Of a stretch of DNA of 5,840 nt, positions 1 to 5,696 are shown piece by piece. Origin of the DNA: Burkholderiales bacterium RIFCSPHIGHO2_12_FULL_61_11. Lineage in GTDB: Bacteria; Pseudomonadota; Gammaproteobacteria; Burkholderiales; Burkholderiaceae_C. The stretch is from positions 1 to 5,840 of the forward strand of contig MERZ01000162.1 of the NCBI GenBank assembly GCA_001770785.1. Reading direction: 5' to 3'. The notes beneath the pieces are model-generated. The model ran no database searches. It saw only the letters and a list, made by a program, of their open reading frames with translations, and was not told the origin of the DNA. The translations under genes and the position numbers were made by a program. Every line of letters begins with the position of its first letter. Within the stretch, counting starts at the first letter, position 1.

Positions 1-672
1 CGTCGCGTCGTCACCACCGGTTGCGGGCAGGGCAGCGTGTTTGGCGGCCTGATGGATGAGGTGGACCAGATCGAGCTGCCGCGCGGCGCCTGCATCACGC
101 AAAGCCAGCTGTATAGCCTGGTCAACACCATCCGCCTGAAAGAGACCACCTACAAGTCCGCCGGATCCGTGCATGCCTGCGCGTTGTTTGATACGGCCCC
201 GGCGGAACCCGAGATGCTGCTGTTTGTGGAAGATGTGGGGCGGCACAACGCGATGGACACCATCGCCGGCTGGATGTGGATGCAGCTTGAAATTGCCCCC
301 ACGCTTGCCGCTTCGCGTACTGCGCTGCCCCCCGAGGGGGCTGTTCCGCCTTGGGGCGGCCCGGCGGCGGAACTTGACCCCACGCCTGCCGTCCCGCCCG
401 CTGCGCTGCCGTCTGAACGCGCAGGTGGACTGGCGTTCTACACCACGGGCCGAATGACCAGTGAAATGGTCATCAAGTCGGCACAGATGGGGGTTCCGAT
501 TGTGGTTTCACGCAGCGGCATCACTCAGATGGGGCATCAGGTCGCGCAATCGGTCGGACTGTGCGCCATTGGCCGCGCGACCAACAAGCGCTTTGTCTGT
601 TACACCCAGGCGCAGCGCCTGAAGCTGCAGCCCGGTCTGGTATTGTCCCCTCGCCCTCTGGGAGAGGGTTAG
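1..672 (+). CDS. fdhD: Formate dehydrogenase accessory sulfurtransferase FdhD, 5' end outside window
   Basis: FdhD carries sulfur from the cysteine desulfurase to the molybdenum bis-MGD cofactor so that cytoplasmic formate dehydrogenase becomes active. The reading frame is open from base 1, so the gene enters from the left; the GTG at 37 is internal. Visible family blocks are TTGCGQGS (codons 5-12, with the sulfur-carrying Cys at codon 8), EDVGRHNAMD (bases 229-258) and FYTTGRMTSEMVIKSAQMG (436-492), followed by VSRSGIT and the usual C-terminal strand IGRATNKRFVCYT. The position three residues after the Cys is Gly; E. coli FdhD has a second Cys there, but many homologues do not. The linker between the second and third blocks is about 35-40 residues longer than in typical FdhD and is rich in Pro and Ala, because repeat-like DNA lies there. 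The last residues (about LSPRPLGEG) and the stop are encoded by a second repeat. The frame stays open, so the protein may still work. Family assignment is firm; activity is uncertain. Confidence 0.93.
   Translation, partial: RRVVTTGCGQGSVFGGLMDEVDQIELPRGACITQSQLYSLVNTIRLKETTYKSAGSVHACALFDTAPAEPEMLLFVEDVGRHNAMDTIAGWMWMQLEIAPTLAASRTALPPEGAVPPWGGPAAELDPTPAVPPAALPSERAGGLAFYTTGRMTSEMVIKSAQMGVPIVVSRSGITQMGHQVAQSVGLCAIGRATNKRFVCYTQAQRLKLQPGLVLSPRPLGEG
311..371. repeat. GC-rich double-hairpin repeat inserted in frame within fdhD
   Basis: Two adjacent perfect stems are visible: GCCCCC (327-332) pairs with GGGGGC (336-341) over a CGA loop, and CCGCC (346-350) pairs with GGCGG (355-359) over a TTGG loop. 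The block resembles a GC-rich dispersed repeat that I recall from Comamonadaceae intergenic DNA; that is recollection, not a search. It lies in the region where FdhD normally has only a short linker. A 10-nt direct repeat CTGCGCTGCC occurs at 320-329 and 401-410, exactly 81 nt (27 codons) apart, which would fit an in-frame insertion or duplication between them. The encoded stretch is Pro/Ala/Gly-rich and probably disordered. Confidence 0.65.
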
Positions 673-681
673 GGTGAGGGA
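645..681. repeat. Dispersed palindromic repeat overlapping the 3' end of fdhD
   Basis: The sequence has an inner stem CCCTCT (654-659) with AGAGGG (663-668) and an outer stem CCCTC (648-652) with GAGGG (676-680). It matches the very common proteobacterial repeat whose core reads GGGAGAGGGTTAGGGTGAGGG in neighbouring pieces and translates as PLGEG or LTLTLSQ in other frames. The fdhD stop codon TAG (670-672) lies inside it. It may also act as a 3'-end hairpin between fdhD and the permease gene, but there is no T-run typical of an intrinsic terminator. Confidence 0.8.
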
Positions 682-748
682 GAATCCGACCCATGCGCCG
701 CCAGCCCTCGCTCCGTCCCGCTGACACCTCCCGCGCCAAGGTCGCGCC

Positions 749-3316
749 ATGAGCCCCCTTTTCTTCAAACTCGGCTGGCGAACCCTGTTGCGCGATCTGC
801 GCGCTGGCGAATTGCGCCTGCTGATCGTGGCTGTCACGCTGGCAGTGGCCGCACTCACGGCCGTTGGTTTTTTTGCGGACCGGCTCAACGGTGGACTCAA
901 GCGTGATGCCCGGCAACTGCTGGGTGGCGATGCCGTGGTGCGCAGCGACGGCGAAACACCGCCAGCCTTCATTGCCAAGGCCCAGGCGCTGGGTTTGAAG
1001 ACCATTTCCACCGTCACGTTTCCCACCATGGCCCGCGCCCGCGACGAAGACGGCGGCGCCAGCAAGCTGGTGGCTTTCAAGGGCGTGCCCGATGGCTACC
1101 CGCTGCGCGGCAGCATGAAGGTTGCCGACACCCTGGAGGGCCCCGGCCAGGCGAGCCGTGAGATCCCGGCACCCGGCACCGCCTGGGCCGATGCGTCGCT
1201 GCTCGATGCGCTGGGTCTCAGGCTGGGCCAGACCCTGCTATTGGGCAATGCCCGCTTCACGCTGGCCCGCATCATCGTTCAGGAACCCGACCGCGGCGCG
1301 GGCTTCATCAGTTTTTCGCCGCGCGTGATGGTCAACCAGGCCGACGTAGCCGCCACCGGCCTGATTCAACCCGCCAGCCGCATCAACTATCGTTTTGCAG
1401 TGGCAGGCGATGACAGGGCTGTCAAGCAATTCGTAACGTGGGCCACCGCCGAGATCAGGAAGCCGGGCGCGCCGCAAGCCATTCGCGGTGTCCGGCTGGA
1501 GTCGCTCGAAGGCGGCAGCCCCGCCATGGGCCAGACCCTGGAACGTGCCGAGAAATTTCTCAATCTGATCGCGCTGCTGTCTGCCCTTCTCAGCGCCGTC
1601 GCCGTCGCCATTGTGGCGCGCAGCTTTGCGACCAAGCATCTGGACGACTGCGCCATGCTGCGTGTGCTGGGTCAGCCGCAGCGCACCATTGCGCTGGCCT
1701 ATGGTTTTGAGTTTGTACTGGCTGGGCTTTTCGCCAGCGCGCTGGGCGTGACCCTGGGCTTTGTGGTGCATTACGGTTTTGTGCACCTGCTCGCCGGACT
1801 GGTCCAGACTGCGCTGCCTGCCGCCACGCTCTGGCCCGTGATGTTTGGCATGGGCATGGGCCTGACGCTGCTGCTGGCTTTTGGCCTGCCGCCGGTGCTG
1901 CAACTGGCTCAGGTGCCGGCGCTGCGCGTGATTCGCCGCGATGTCGGCAATCTCAAGCCGGCCTCCATGGCGGTACTGGGCGTCGGCATGGCCGGTTTCG
2001 TCGCGTTGTTGCTGGCCGCCAGCAACGACCTGAAGCTGGGTTTGATCGCGGTGGGCGGATTTCTGGCTGCCGTGCTGGTGTTTGCCGTGGCCAGCTTTTT
2101 AGCGGTTAAATTGCTGCGCGCCAGTGTCAACGAGACCACCATGCCGCGCTGGCTGGTGCTGGCCATGCGGCAGTTGTCGGCGCGCCCGATGTTTGCCGTG
2201 GTGCAAATCAGCGCGCTCGCTGTCGGCCTGCTGGCGCTGATGCTGCTTGTGCTCTTGCGCACCGATTTGATCAGCAGCTGGCGCCAGGCCACGCCGCCAG
2301 ACGCGCCCAATCGTTTTGTGATCAATGTGCAGCCCGAACAGGGCGAGGCCTTTCAGCAGGCGCTGCGCGCCGGTGGCGTGAAAAAGTTCGACTGGTATCC
2401 CATGATTCGCGGCCGCCTGGTGGCCATTAACGACAAAGCCGTGATGCCCGATGCTTTTGAAGACGAACGCGCCAAGCGCTTGCTTGACCGCGAGTTCAAC
2501 CTGTCCCACAGTGAACAACAGCCCGGCCACAACCAGGTTGTGGCGGGCCGCTGGATTCCCGGAGAAAAGGACGCCATCAGCGTGGAAACCGGCCTGGCCG
2601 AGACGCTCGGCCTCAAGCTTGGCGATCGCCTGCGCTTTGACATAGCGGGTCAGCTCAGCGAGGCCACCATCACCAGCCTGCGCAAAGTGGAGTGGGGCTC
2701 CATGCGGGTCAACTTTTTTGTGATCTACCCGGTGGCCCAGCTCGGCGACGTGCCGGTGAGCTATATCAGCGCCTTTCGCGCGCCCGAGCCGGCGCCCCAG
2801 GACGCCACTGCAAACGGGCAAGCCAAGCCGCAAAGTTTTGACAACGCGCTCGTCAGAGCTTTCCCCAACATCACCAATGTGGACATGAGCAGCACCCTGA
2901 ACCAGATTCAGCGGGTACTCGACCAGGTCATTCGCGCTGTCGAATTTTTGTTCGGCTTCACGCTGGCTGCGGGGCTGGTGGTGCTGTTTGCGGCCATCAC
3001 CGCCACGCGCGAAGAGCGCGCCCGGGAGTTCGCCATCATGCGCGCGCTGGGTGCCAGAGCTGCGCTGCTGCGCCAGGTGCAGCGCGCCGAGCTGGTGGGT
3101 GTCGGTCTGCTCGCCGGTTTCCTCGCGTCCGTCGTGGCGCTGGCCGTGGGCTGGGCCCTGGCGCGCTTTGTGTTTGGCTTTAGCTGGACCGGCTCCTGGA
3201 TGGTGCCGATCTTTGGCAGTTTGGCCGGCGCCGCGCTGGCGCTGGCCGCGGGCTGGTGGGGCTTGCGCGCCGTGCTCAATACCCCTGTGGTCGAGACCCT
3301 GCGCAAAGCCCAATAA
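749..3316 (+). CDS. ABC transporter permease, YbbP/COG3127 type, two FtsX domains
   Basis: An inner-membrane permease subunit of the FtsX/MacB superfamily, 855 aa, close in length and layout to E. coli YbbP, whose ATPase partner is YbbA. I count about ten hydrophobic segments: 22-44, 270-292, 318-345, 362-385, 405-424, 428-456, 481-504, 732-753, 781-808 and 818-843. The first FtsX domain includes RSFATKHLDDCAMLRVLG (291-308); the second includes TREERAREFAIMRALGA (753-769). Large extracytoplasmic regions lie at about 45-268 and 505-730, the second containing the typical VEWGSMRVNFFVIYP (647-661). Such permeases usually act as mechanotransmitters or lipid/lipoprotein extruders rather than classical importers. 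The ATG at 749 has AAGG at 738-741, 7 nt upstream, and fits the expected N-terminus. No ATPase gene is present in the window, so the partner must be elsewhere. The substrate is unknown. The stop is 40 nt from the convergent cupin gene. Confidence 0.9.
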   Translation: MSPLFFKLGWRTLLRDLRAGELRLLIVAVTLAVAALTAVGFFADRLNGGLKRDARQLLGGDAVVRSDGETPPAFIAKAQALGLKTISTVTFPTMARARDEDGGASKLVAFKGVPDGYPLRGSMKVADTLEGPGQASREIPAPGTAWADASLLDALGLRLGQTLLLGNARFTLARIIVQEPDRGAGFISFSPRVMVNQADVAATGLIQPASRINYRFAVAGDDRAVKQFVTWATAEIRKPGAPQAIRGVRLESLEGGSPAMGQTLERAEKFLNLIALLSALLSAVAVAIVARSFATKHLDDCAMLRVLGQPQRTIALAYGFEFVLAGLFASALGVTLGFVVHYGFVHLLAGLVQTALPAATLWPVMFGMGMGLTLLLAFGLPPVLQLAQVPALRVIRRDVGNLKPASMAVLGVGMAGFVALLLAASNDLKLGLIAVGGFLAAVLVFAVASFLAVKLLRASVNETTMPRWLVLAMRQLSARPMFAVVQISALAVGLLALMLLVLLRTDLISSWRQATPPDAPNRFVINVQPEQGEAFQQALRAGGVKKFDWYPMIRGRLVAINDKAVMPDAFEDERAKRLLDREFNLSHSEQQPGHNQVVAGRWIPGEKDAISVETGLAETLGLKLGDRLRFDIAGQLSEATITSLRKVEWGSMRVNFFVIYPVAQLGDVPVSYISAFRAPEPAPQDATANGQAKPQSFDNALVRAFPNITNVDMSSTLNQIQRVLDQVIRAVEFLFGFTLAAGLVVLFAAITATREERAREFAIMRALGARAALLRQVQRAELVGVGLLAGFLASVVALAVGWALARFVFGFSWTGSWMVPIFGSLAGAALALAAGWWGLRAVLNTPVVETLRKAQ

Positions 3317-3356
3317 CTCTTTTGTGAGAGCTGTGCAAATTGAAACCCCCCGAGAC

Positions 3357-3872
3357 CTACTTCATCGGCTTGGCGGCTGTTTCCCTCACCGCTTTCAGGG
3401 CGTCGTCCGGCGCCAATTCCTTTCCCTGAGCATCCACGTAATGAATGTCGAAGGCCGCGTCGGAATCGATGAAAAATGTGCACGCCGTGGTGCAACGGAA
3501 TTGGTGAACGTGGCGAGAGGGCATCATCGCAAAACCGCCCGCCCGTAGTGTTAGCGGCTTGCCGTCCTTCACTTCCAGACGGGCTACGCCACTGACTATC
3601 ATCAGGTGTTCATTCGGCGTATGCCAGTGCCACGGGACCAAACACCCCGCCGGCACCTTGGCGAGGATGATAGAAGGCCCTTTCGTGGGATCGCCGCTCT
3701 GCACGGAGCTTAATGCGCACGTCGGCAGGCCCGGGACCGTATCAAACTTCATTTGCGCCAAGTTTCGCCCCGCCGGTTGGCCCGCGGCCTCCTGTCCCCG
3801 GGCAAAGTGCGGCAGACAAAAAAACAATGAAGCAGCAAGCATGGTGCACCACCACTGGCTTCGGTTAGTCAT
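3357..3872 (-). CDS. Exported single-domain cupin protein
   Basis: A 171-aa protein with a signal peptide: polar start MTNRSQWW, hydrophobic core at about 10-22, and a likely cleavage near ARG-Q (24-27). The mature part is one cupin beta-barrel. Cupin motif 1 is complete: G76, H82, H84, E88 and G95 sit exactly at the GX5HXHX3EX6G spacing. Motif 2 is present with G112, P118 and the probable fourth ligand H123, but R120 replaces the usual Gly. A bound divalent metal is therefore likely. Cysteines at 52, 77, 127 and 131 in the mature part could form disulfides in the periplasm. Periplasmic cupins of this type have no fixed function; they may bind or oxidise small molecules, and a catalytic role is not shown here. 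The start at 3872 is set by a near-perfect ribosome binding site. It lies downstream of another exported protein on the same strand, 98 nt away. Confidence 0.85.
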   Translation of the reverse strand: MTNRSQWWCTMLAASLFFCLPHFARGQEAAGQPAGRNLAQMKFDTVPGLPTCALSSVQSGDPTKGPSIILAKVPAGCLVPWHWHTPNEHLMIVSGVARLEVKDGKPLTLRAGGFAMMPSRHVHQFRCTTACTFFIDSDAAFDIHYVDAQGKELAPDDALKAVRETAAKPMK

Positions 3873-3877
3873 ACCTG

Positions 3878-3886
3878 TTACCTCCT
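3878..3886 (-). promoter_or_regulatory. Very strong ribosome binding site of the exported cupin gene
   Basis: Read on the - strand this is AGGAGGTAA, an uninterrupted match to the 16S rRNA anti-Shine-Dalgarno end. AGGAGG ends 8 nt before the ATG at 3872. It fixes the start codon and suggests high translation. Confidence 0.85.
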
Positions 3887-3931
3887 GTGAAATCAGCGGT
3901 CCGGTCTAGCCAGGATGCATTGCCAAGCCTC

Positions 3932-3972
3932 GAGCGATCAGCCGCGCGTCATCCCGTTGCGGCTGATCGTTC
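3932..3972 (-). terminator. Long inverted repeat at the stop codon of the exported unknown protein, terminator-like
   Basis: CGATCAGCCGC (3935-3945) is a perfect inverted copy of GCGGCTGATCG (3959-3969), with a 13-nt loop. The stem extends outward through one G-T pair and two more pairs to 3932 and 3972, touching the TGA stop (3971-3973) of the upstream gene. On the - strand it lies right behind that gene and about 60 nt before the cupin start. No T-run follows it, so it is not a canonical intrinsic terminator; it could be an attenuator, an mRNA-stabilising hairpin or a regulator site for the cupin gene. Confidence 0.45.
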
Positions 3973-4561
3973 ACTTGACCGGTATCATCAGGTGCCGGTA
4001 CGGGGTTCCCGGCCACATCACATAGGGGGCCGACGTGTCAGGGTCAGCAGCCTTTGGATACATGTTATAAAAGCTGTCCTCGGCGCCGACGATCATGACG
4101 TGCGGTCCGGTCTTGATCCAGTGACTTTCGGCGCTGGGTTTCGTCGCATAGGGATCGGTATTGCTGGCGTCGGTTCCTCCCGAAAGCATGTACATGAAGC
4201 CGACCTTGCCGCTGGCAGGCGTCTTGTGACCCATCCATGCCTGCGCCCACTCCAGGGCGGCCTTGTCCATGCACATCGGGTCGGGACCCGGCGTCGCCGG
4301 ATTGTCGGGCATGCAGGTGAATCCGTTCTTGCCTTCGCGCAAGGTGCGCATCTGGCCGTCCGCGTCCGCCGCCACGATCGTGGCCGCCGCACTCACTTTT
4401 TTCGGCGCGGCCCGCATTGCGCTCTTGATCATTTTCTGAGCAGCGGCAGACGGTGCGGCCCCTTTTACGCCCATCGGCGCATCGGCGGCAATGGCCGTCT
4501 GCGTGAACAGGACGGTCAGGGCGGCGGCCATCGAAGCGATTGCAGGGATCGGTTTTGACAT
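3971..4561 (-). CDS. Exported protein of unknown function with a conserved Cys pair
   Basis: A 196-aa secreted protein. The N-terminus has a signal peptide with hydrophobic core at about 5-24 and a good signal peptidase I site at AIA-ADA (24-27). The mature region has a Lys/Ala-rich lead (about 30-60), then ATIVAADADGQMRTLREG, a segment GFTCMPDNP ... DPMCMD with C83 and C97, EWAQAWMGHK, GKVGFMYMLSGG, TGPHVMIVG and a C-terminal PYVMWPGTPYRHLMIPV. I recall similar uncharacterised exported proteins in Proteobacteria but can name no function. The two cysteines could form a disulfide; there is no CXXCH heme motif. Start choice: AAGGAG (4571-4576, - strand) lies 9 nt before the ATG at 4561. The ATG at 4582 would add seven residues, KEQKA-like and polar, and would place this ribosome binding site inside the coding region, so 4561 is preferred. 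The gene heads a possible pair with the exported cupin. Confidence 0.8.
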   Translation of the reverse strand: MSKPIPAIASMAAALTVLFTQTAIAADAPMGVKGAAPSAAAQKMIKSAMRAAPKKVSAAATIVAADADGQMRTLREGKNGFTCMPDNPATPGPDPMCMDKAALEWAQAWMGHKTPASGKVGFMYMLSGGTDASNTDPYATKPSAESHWIKTGPHVMIVGAEDSFYNMYPKAADPDTSAPYVMWPGTPYRHLMIPVK

Positions 4562-4587
4562 GGCTTTTTGCTCCTTCGGCATTCGTT

Positions 4588-4616
4588 TAAATATCTGGCA
4601 GGCGGACGTTGCTCAA
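4588..4616 (-). promoter_or_regulatory. Weak candidate promoter for the exported unknown protein
   Basis: On the - strand, TTGAGC (4616-4611) and TATTTA (4593-4588) are 17 nt apart in a locally AT-rich patch. They match the sigma70 boxes only 4/6 and 3/6. Transcription would start near 4581, just upstream of the ribosome binding site at 4571-4576, which agrees with the start codon at 4561. Support is positional and weak. Confidence 0.3.
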
Positions 4617-4707
4617 TGGCTTATTTGGCGAACAAGCGCTGCCGACATCCATACACAAAATCAAGTCATGTACGCTTAGGGAGCGAGAAATTACAAACGT
4701 ACCAGTT

Positions 4708-4935
4708 TTGTCATTGCGAGCTTCCTGTTTCGGGCGACCGAAACTGCACACGACCTTGAACCTCCGGTCGTCATCGCGAGCTAAGCGCGGCGATCCATCG
4801 TCGAAAAAAGCGGGTTCATGGATTGCCACACTACGTTCCAATGACAGACGGTTCATGGAGAGCGAAGCGCGGCAATCCATGCTTCTTTGGGCCGCAGGCA
4901 TGGATCGCCACGGCCTACGGCCTCGCGACGACGAA
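4708..4935. repeat. Cluster of imperfect palindromic dispersed repeats in a gene-free stretch
   Basis: The gene-free stretch 4583-5006 is dominated by copies of a unit that starts GTCATTGCGAGC and ends GGCAATCCATG. A partial copy begins at 4709 (TGTCATTGCGAGC). A forward copy spans 4770-4800 and its inverted partner 4816-4846: GGCGATCCAT (4789-4798) pairs with ATGGATTGCC (4818-4827), and GTCAT (4770-4774) with ATGAC (4841-4845). A second pair has GGCAATCCATG (4871-4881) facing CATGGATCGCC (4899-4909), closed by CTCGCGACGACG near 4922-4933. This type of palindromic repeat recurs in intergenic DNA of many bacteria. Open frames of about 100-130 codons across it on both strands are products of the repeat and not genes. 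The remainder (4936-5006) shows nothing recognisable. Confidence 0.75.
4727..4744. repeat. Perfect 7-bp hairpin with GCGA loop inside the repeat cluster
   Basis: GTTTCGG (4727-4733) pairs perfectly with CCGAAAC (4738-4744) over the tetraloop GCGA, a GNRA-type loop when read as RNA on the + strand. It follows the partial repeat copy at 4709. No T-run follows on either strand, so a terminator is unlikely. Confidence 0.55.
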
Positions 4936-5006
4936 ATTGAGGTATTTTCACAATTTCTTCATCCCTTGCAACGCTTCATTGCGCGCTGGCGGTACCCAAT
5001 CGAGCG

Positions 5007-5225
5007 CTAGGCCGTTTTGGCCGGCGCCTGCGTGAGTGGCGGCGTGCCCGGCTTGAACAGCGACGTCAGTTGCTTGCGCAGGTCGGGCGTGTCGGTGTGG
5101 CCGTGCACGGCCACCGCATGCTGCACGGCGGCTTCAAGCAGTTCCTTGTCGTTGTCGGCCGACATTGCGAGGCTGCAGTCCATGGTGCTGGGGAATTCCC
5201 GGCAATCGATGTATTGGCGTGACAT
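5007..5225 (-). CDS. DUF1059 family small protein
   Basis: A 72-aa soluble protein that matches the pattern of DUF1059: a short strand with Cys (YIDCREF, 5-11), a second Cys in MDCSLAMSA (15-23), then a helix NDKELLEAAVQHAVAVHGH (25-43) and a final segment around TPDLRKQLTSLF (46-57). The family has no established biochemical role. The C-terminal tail (about 58-72) is Pro/Ala-rich and looks unstructured. The ATG at 5225 has GGGAG at 5231-5235 on the - strand, 5 nt upstream. The gene lies 11 nt behind the broken methyltransferase and was presumably its operon partner; it still looks intact. No clear terminator follows it. Confidence 0.8.
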   Translation of the reverse strand: MSRQYIDCREFPSTMDCSLAMSADNDKELLEAAVQHAVAVHGHTDTPDLRKQLTSLFKPGTPPLTQAPAKTA

Positions 5226-5236
5226 GATGGCTCCCT

Positions 5237-5577
5237 TCAGTAATGTGCTTCACAAATCAGCTTGAACGGTGTCTGGGTTGGCCACGTTTGAAACGGCTGA
5301 AACCGCCCCTGCGTGACGAAGTCGCCGATGCGCGCTTCGCCCTCCTTGGTACCCAGACACAGCCCCGCCTCCTGCGCGCGTGAAGCGGGCGTGCAGATGA
5401 AAGGCAGAGACGGAAAAAATGCGCCCGGCCGAAAAACGCGTGCGCTTTCAGGTTCGTAACAGACGTAAGCACTCGCAGCTGCGGACAACCATTGGCGCGG
5501 ATAACGCGGGTCAGTGCGGCTGCGTGTGGCCGGTTCCCTGCCGTGAACTCATTGAGTTTCCCTTCGTCGATGGCCAT
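5237..5577 (-). pseudogene. Remnant of a class I SAM-dependent methyltransferase (winged-helix N-domain type)
   Basis: Three pieces of one protein family, normally about 350 aa, are squeezed into 341 nt and two frames. Piece A (5577-5545) is MAIDEGKLNEF, a typical N-terminus of these methyltransferases, with AAGGA 7 nt before the ATG. Piece B (5512-5456), in a different frame, is DPRYPRQWLSAAASAYVCY, which resembles the winged-helix segment near residues 60-80 (family pattern RYVREWLxxQAAxGYVTY). Piece C (about 5440-5237) resembles the C-terminal end: FICTPASRAQE, then GLCLGTKEGEARIGDFV and TPFKLICEA, ending at TGA. The Rossmann core with the SAM-binding GxGxG loop, roughly 200 residues, is absent. 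A to B needs a frameshift and a deletion of some tens of codons; B to C is one large in-frame-looking deletion. No catalytic protein can be made. Family recognition is by pattern memory, not by alignment. Confidence 0.72.
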
Positions 5578-5611
5578 CTCTTTGTCCTTGCCTTTCTCCT
5601 TATGGCTGGGC

Positions 5612-5640
5612 TTGCACCGTACGGGAGCGCTCCCTATACT
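5612..5640 (+). promoter_or_regulatory. Sigma70-like promoter with a palindromic operator in its spacer
   Basis: TTGCAC (5612-5617) and TATACT (5635-5640) are separated by exactly 17 nt and match the -35 and -10 consensus well (4/6 and 5/6). The perfect 12-bp palindrome GGGAGCGCTCCC (5623-5634) fills the 3' part of the spacer and abuts the -10 box, where a bound dimer could block or remodel polymerase. It reads towards the gene starting at 5733, giving a leader of about 86 nt. I found no equally good promoter for the divergent - strand genes in 5578-5732. Confidence 0.65.
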
Positions 5641-5696
5641 GAATCGCAAATGGGCTGCCCGGAGCGACATCCTGCGAGCGCCAGGGCAAGTTACCA

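Noticed and set aside
37..672. GTG at 37 as the start of a 211-aa protein
   Set aside because: The frame is open to base 1 and encodes the essential FdhD loop TTGCGQGS upstream of it, so the true start lies outside the window.
2099..3313. 404-aa open frame on the - strand
   Set aside because: It lies entirely antisense to the permease, is Gln/His/Gly/Ala-rich without family motifs, and is a typical codon-bias shadow in GC-rich DNA.
3317..3356. Bidirectional terminator between the convergent permease and cupin genes
   Set aside because: Only a weak 4-bp pairing (CTCT with AGAG) is seen in the 40-nt gap, too short to support a terminator call.
4269..4314. Heme-binding motif in the exported unknown protein
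   Set aside because: The two cysteines are 14 residues apart and no CXXCH is present.
4562..4582. Upstream ATG at 4582 for the exported unknown protein
   Set aside because: The only good ribosome binding site lies inside this extension, and the signal peptide starts cleanly at the ATG at 4561.
4708..4935. Possible CRISPR array
   Set aside because: The copies are inverted, diverged and irregularly spaced, with no uniform direct repeat and spacer pattern and no cas gene nearby.
4587..5010. Open frames of 104 and 133 codons on opposite strands
   Set aside because: Both are encoded largely by the palindromic repeat cluster and have no family resemblance or ribosome binding site.
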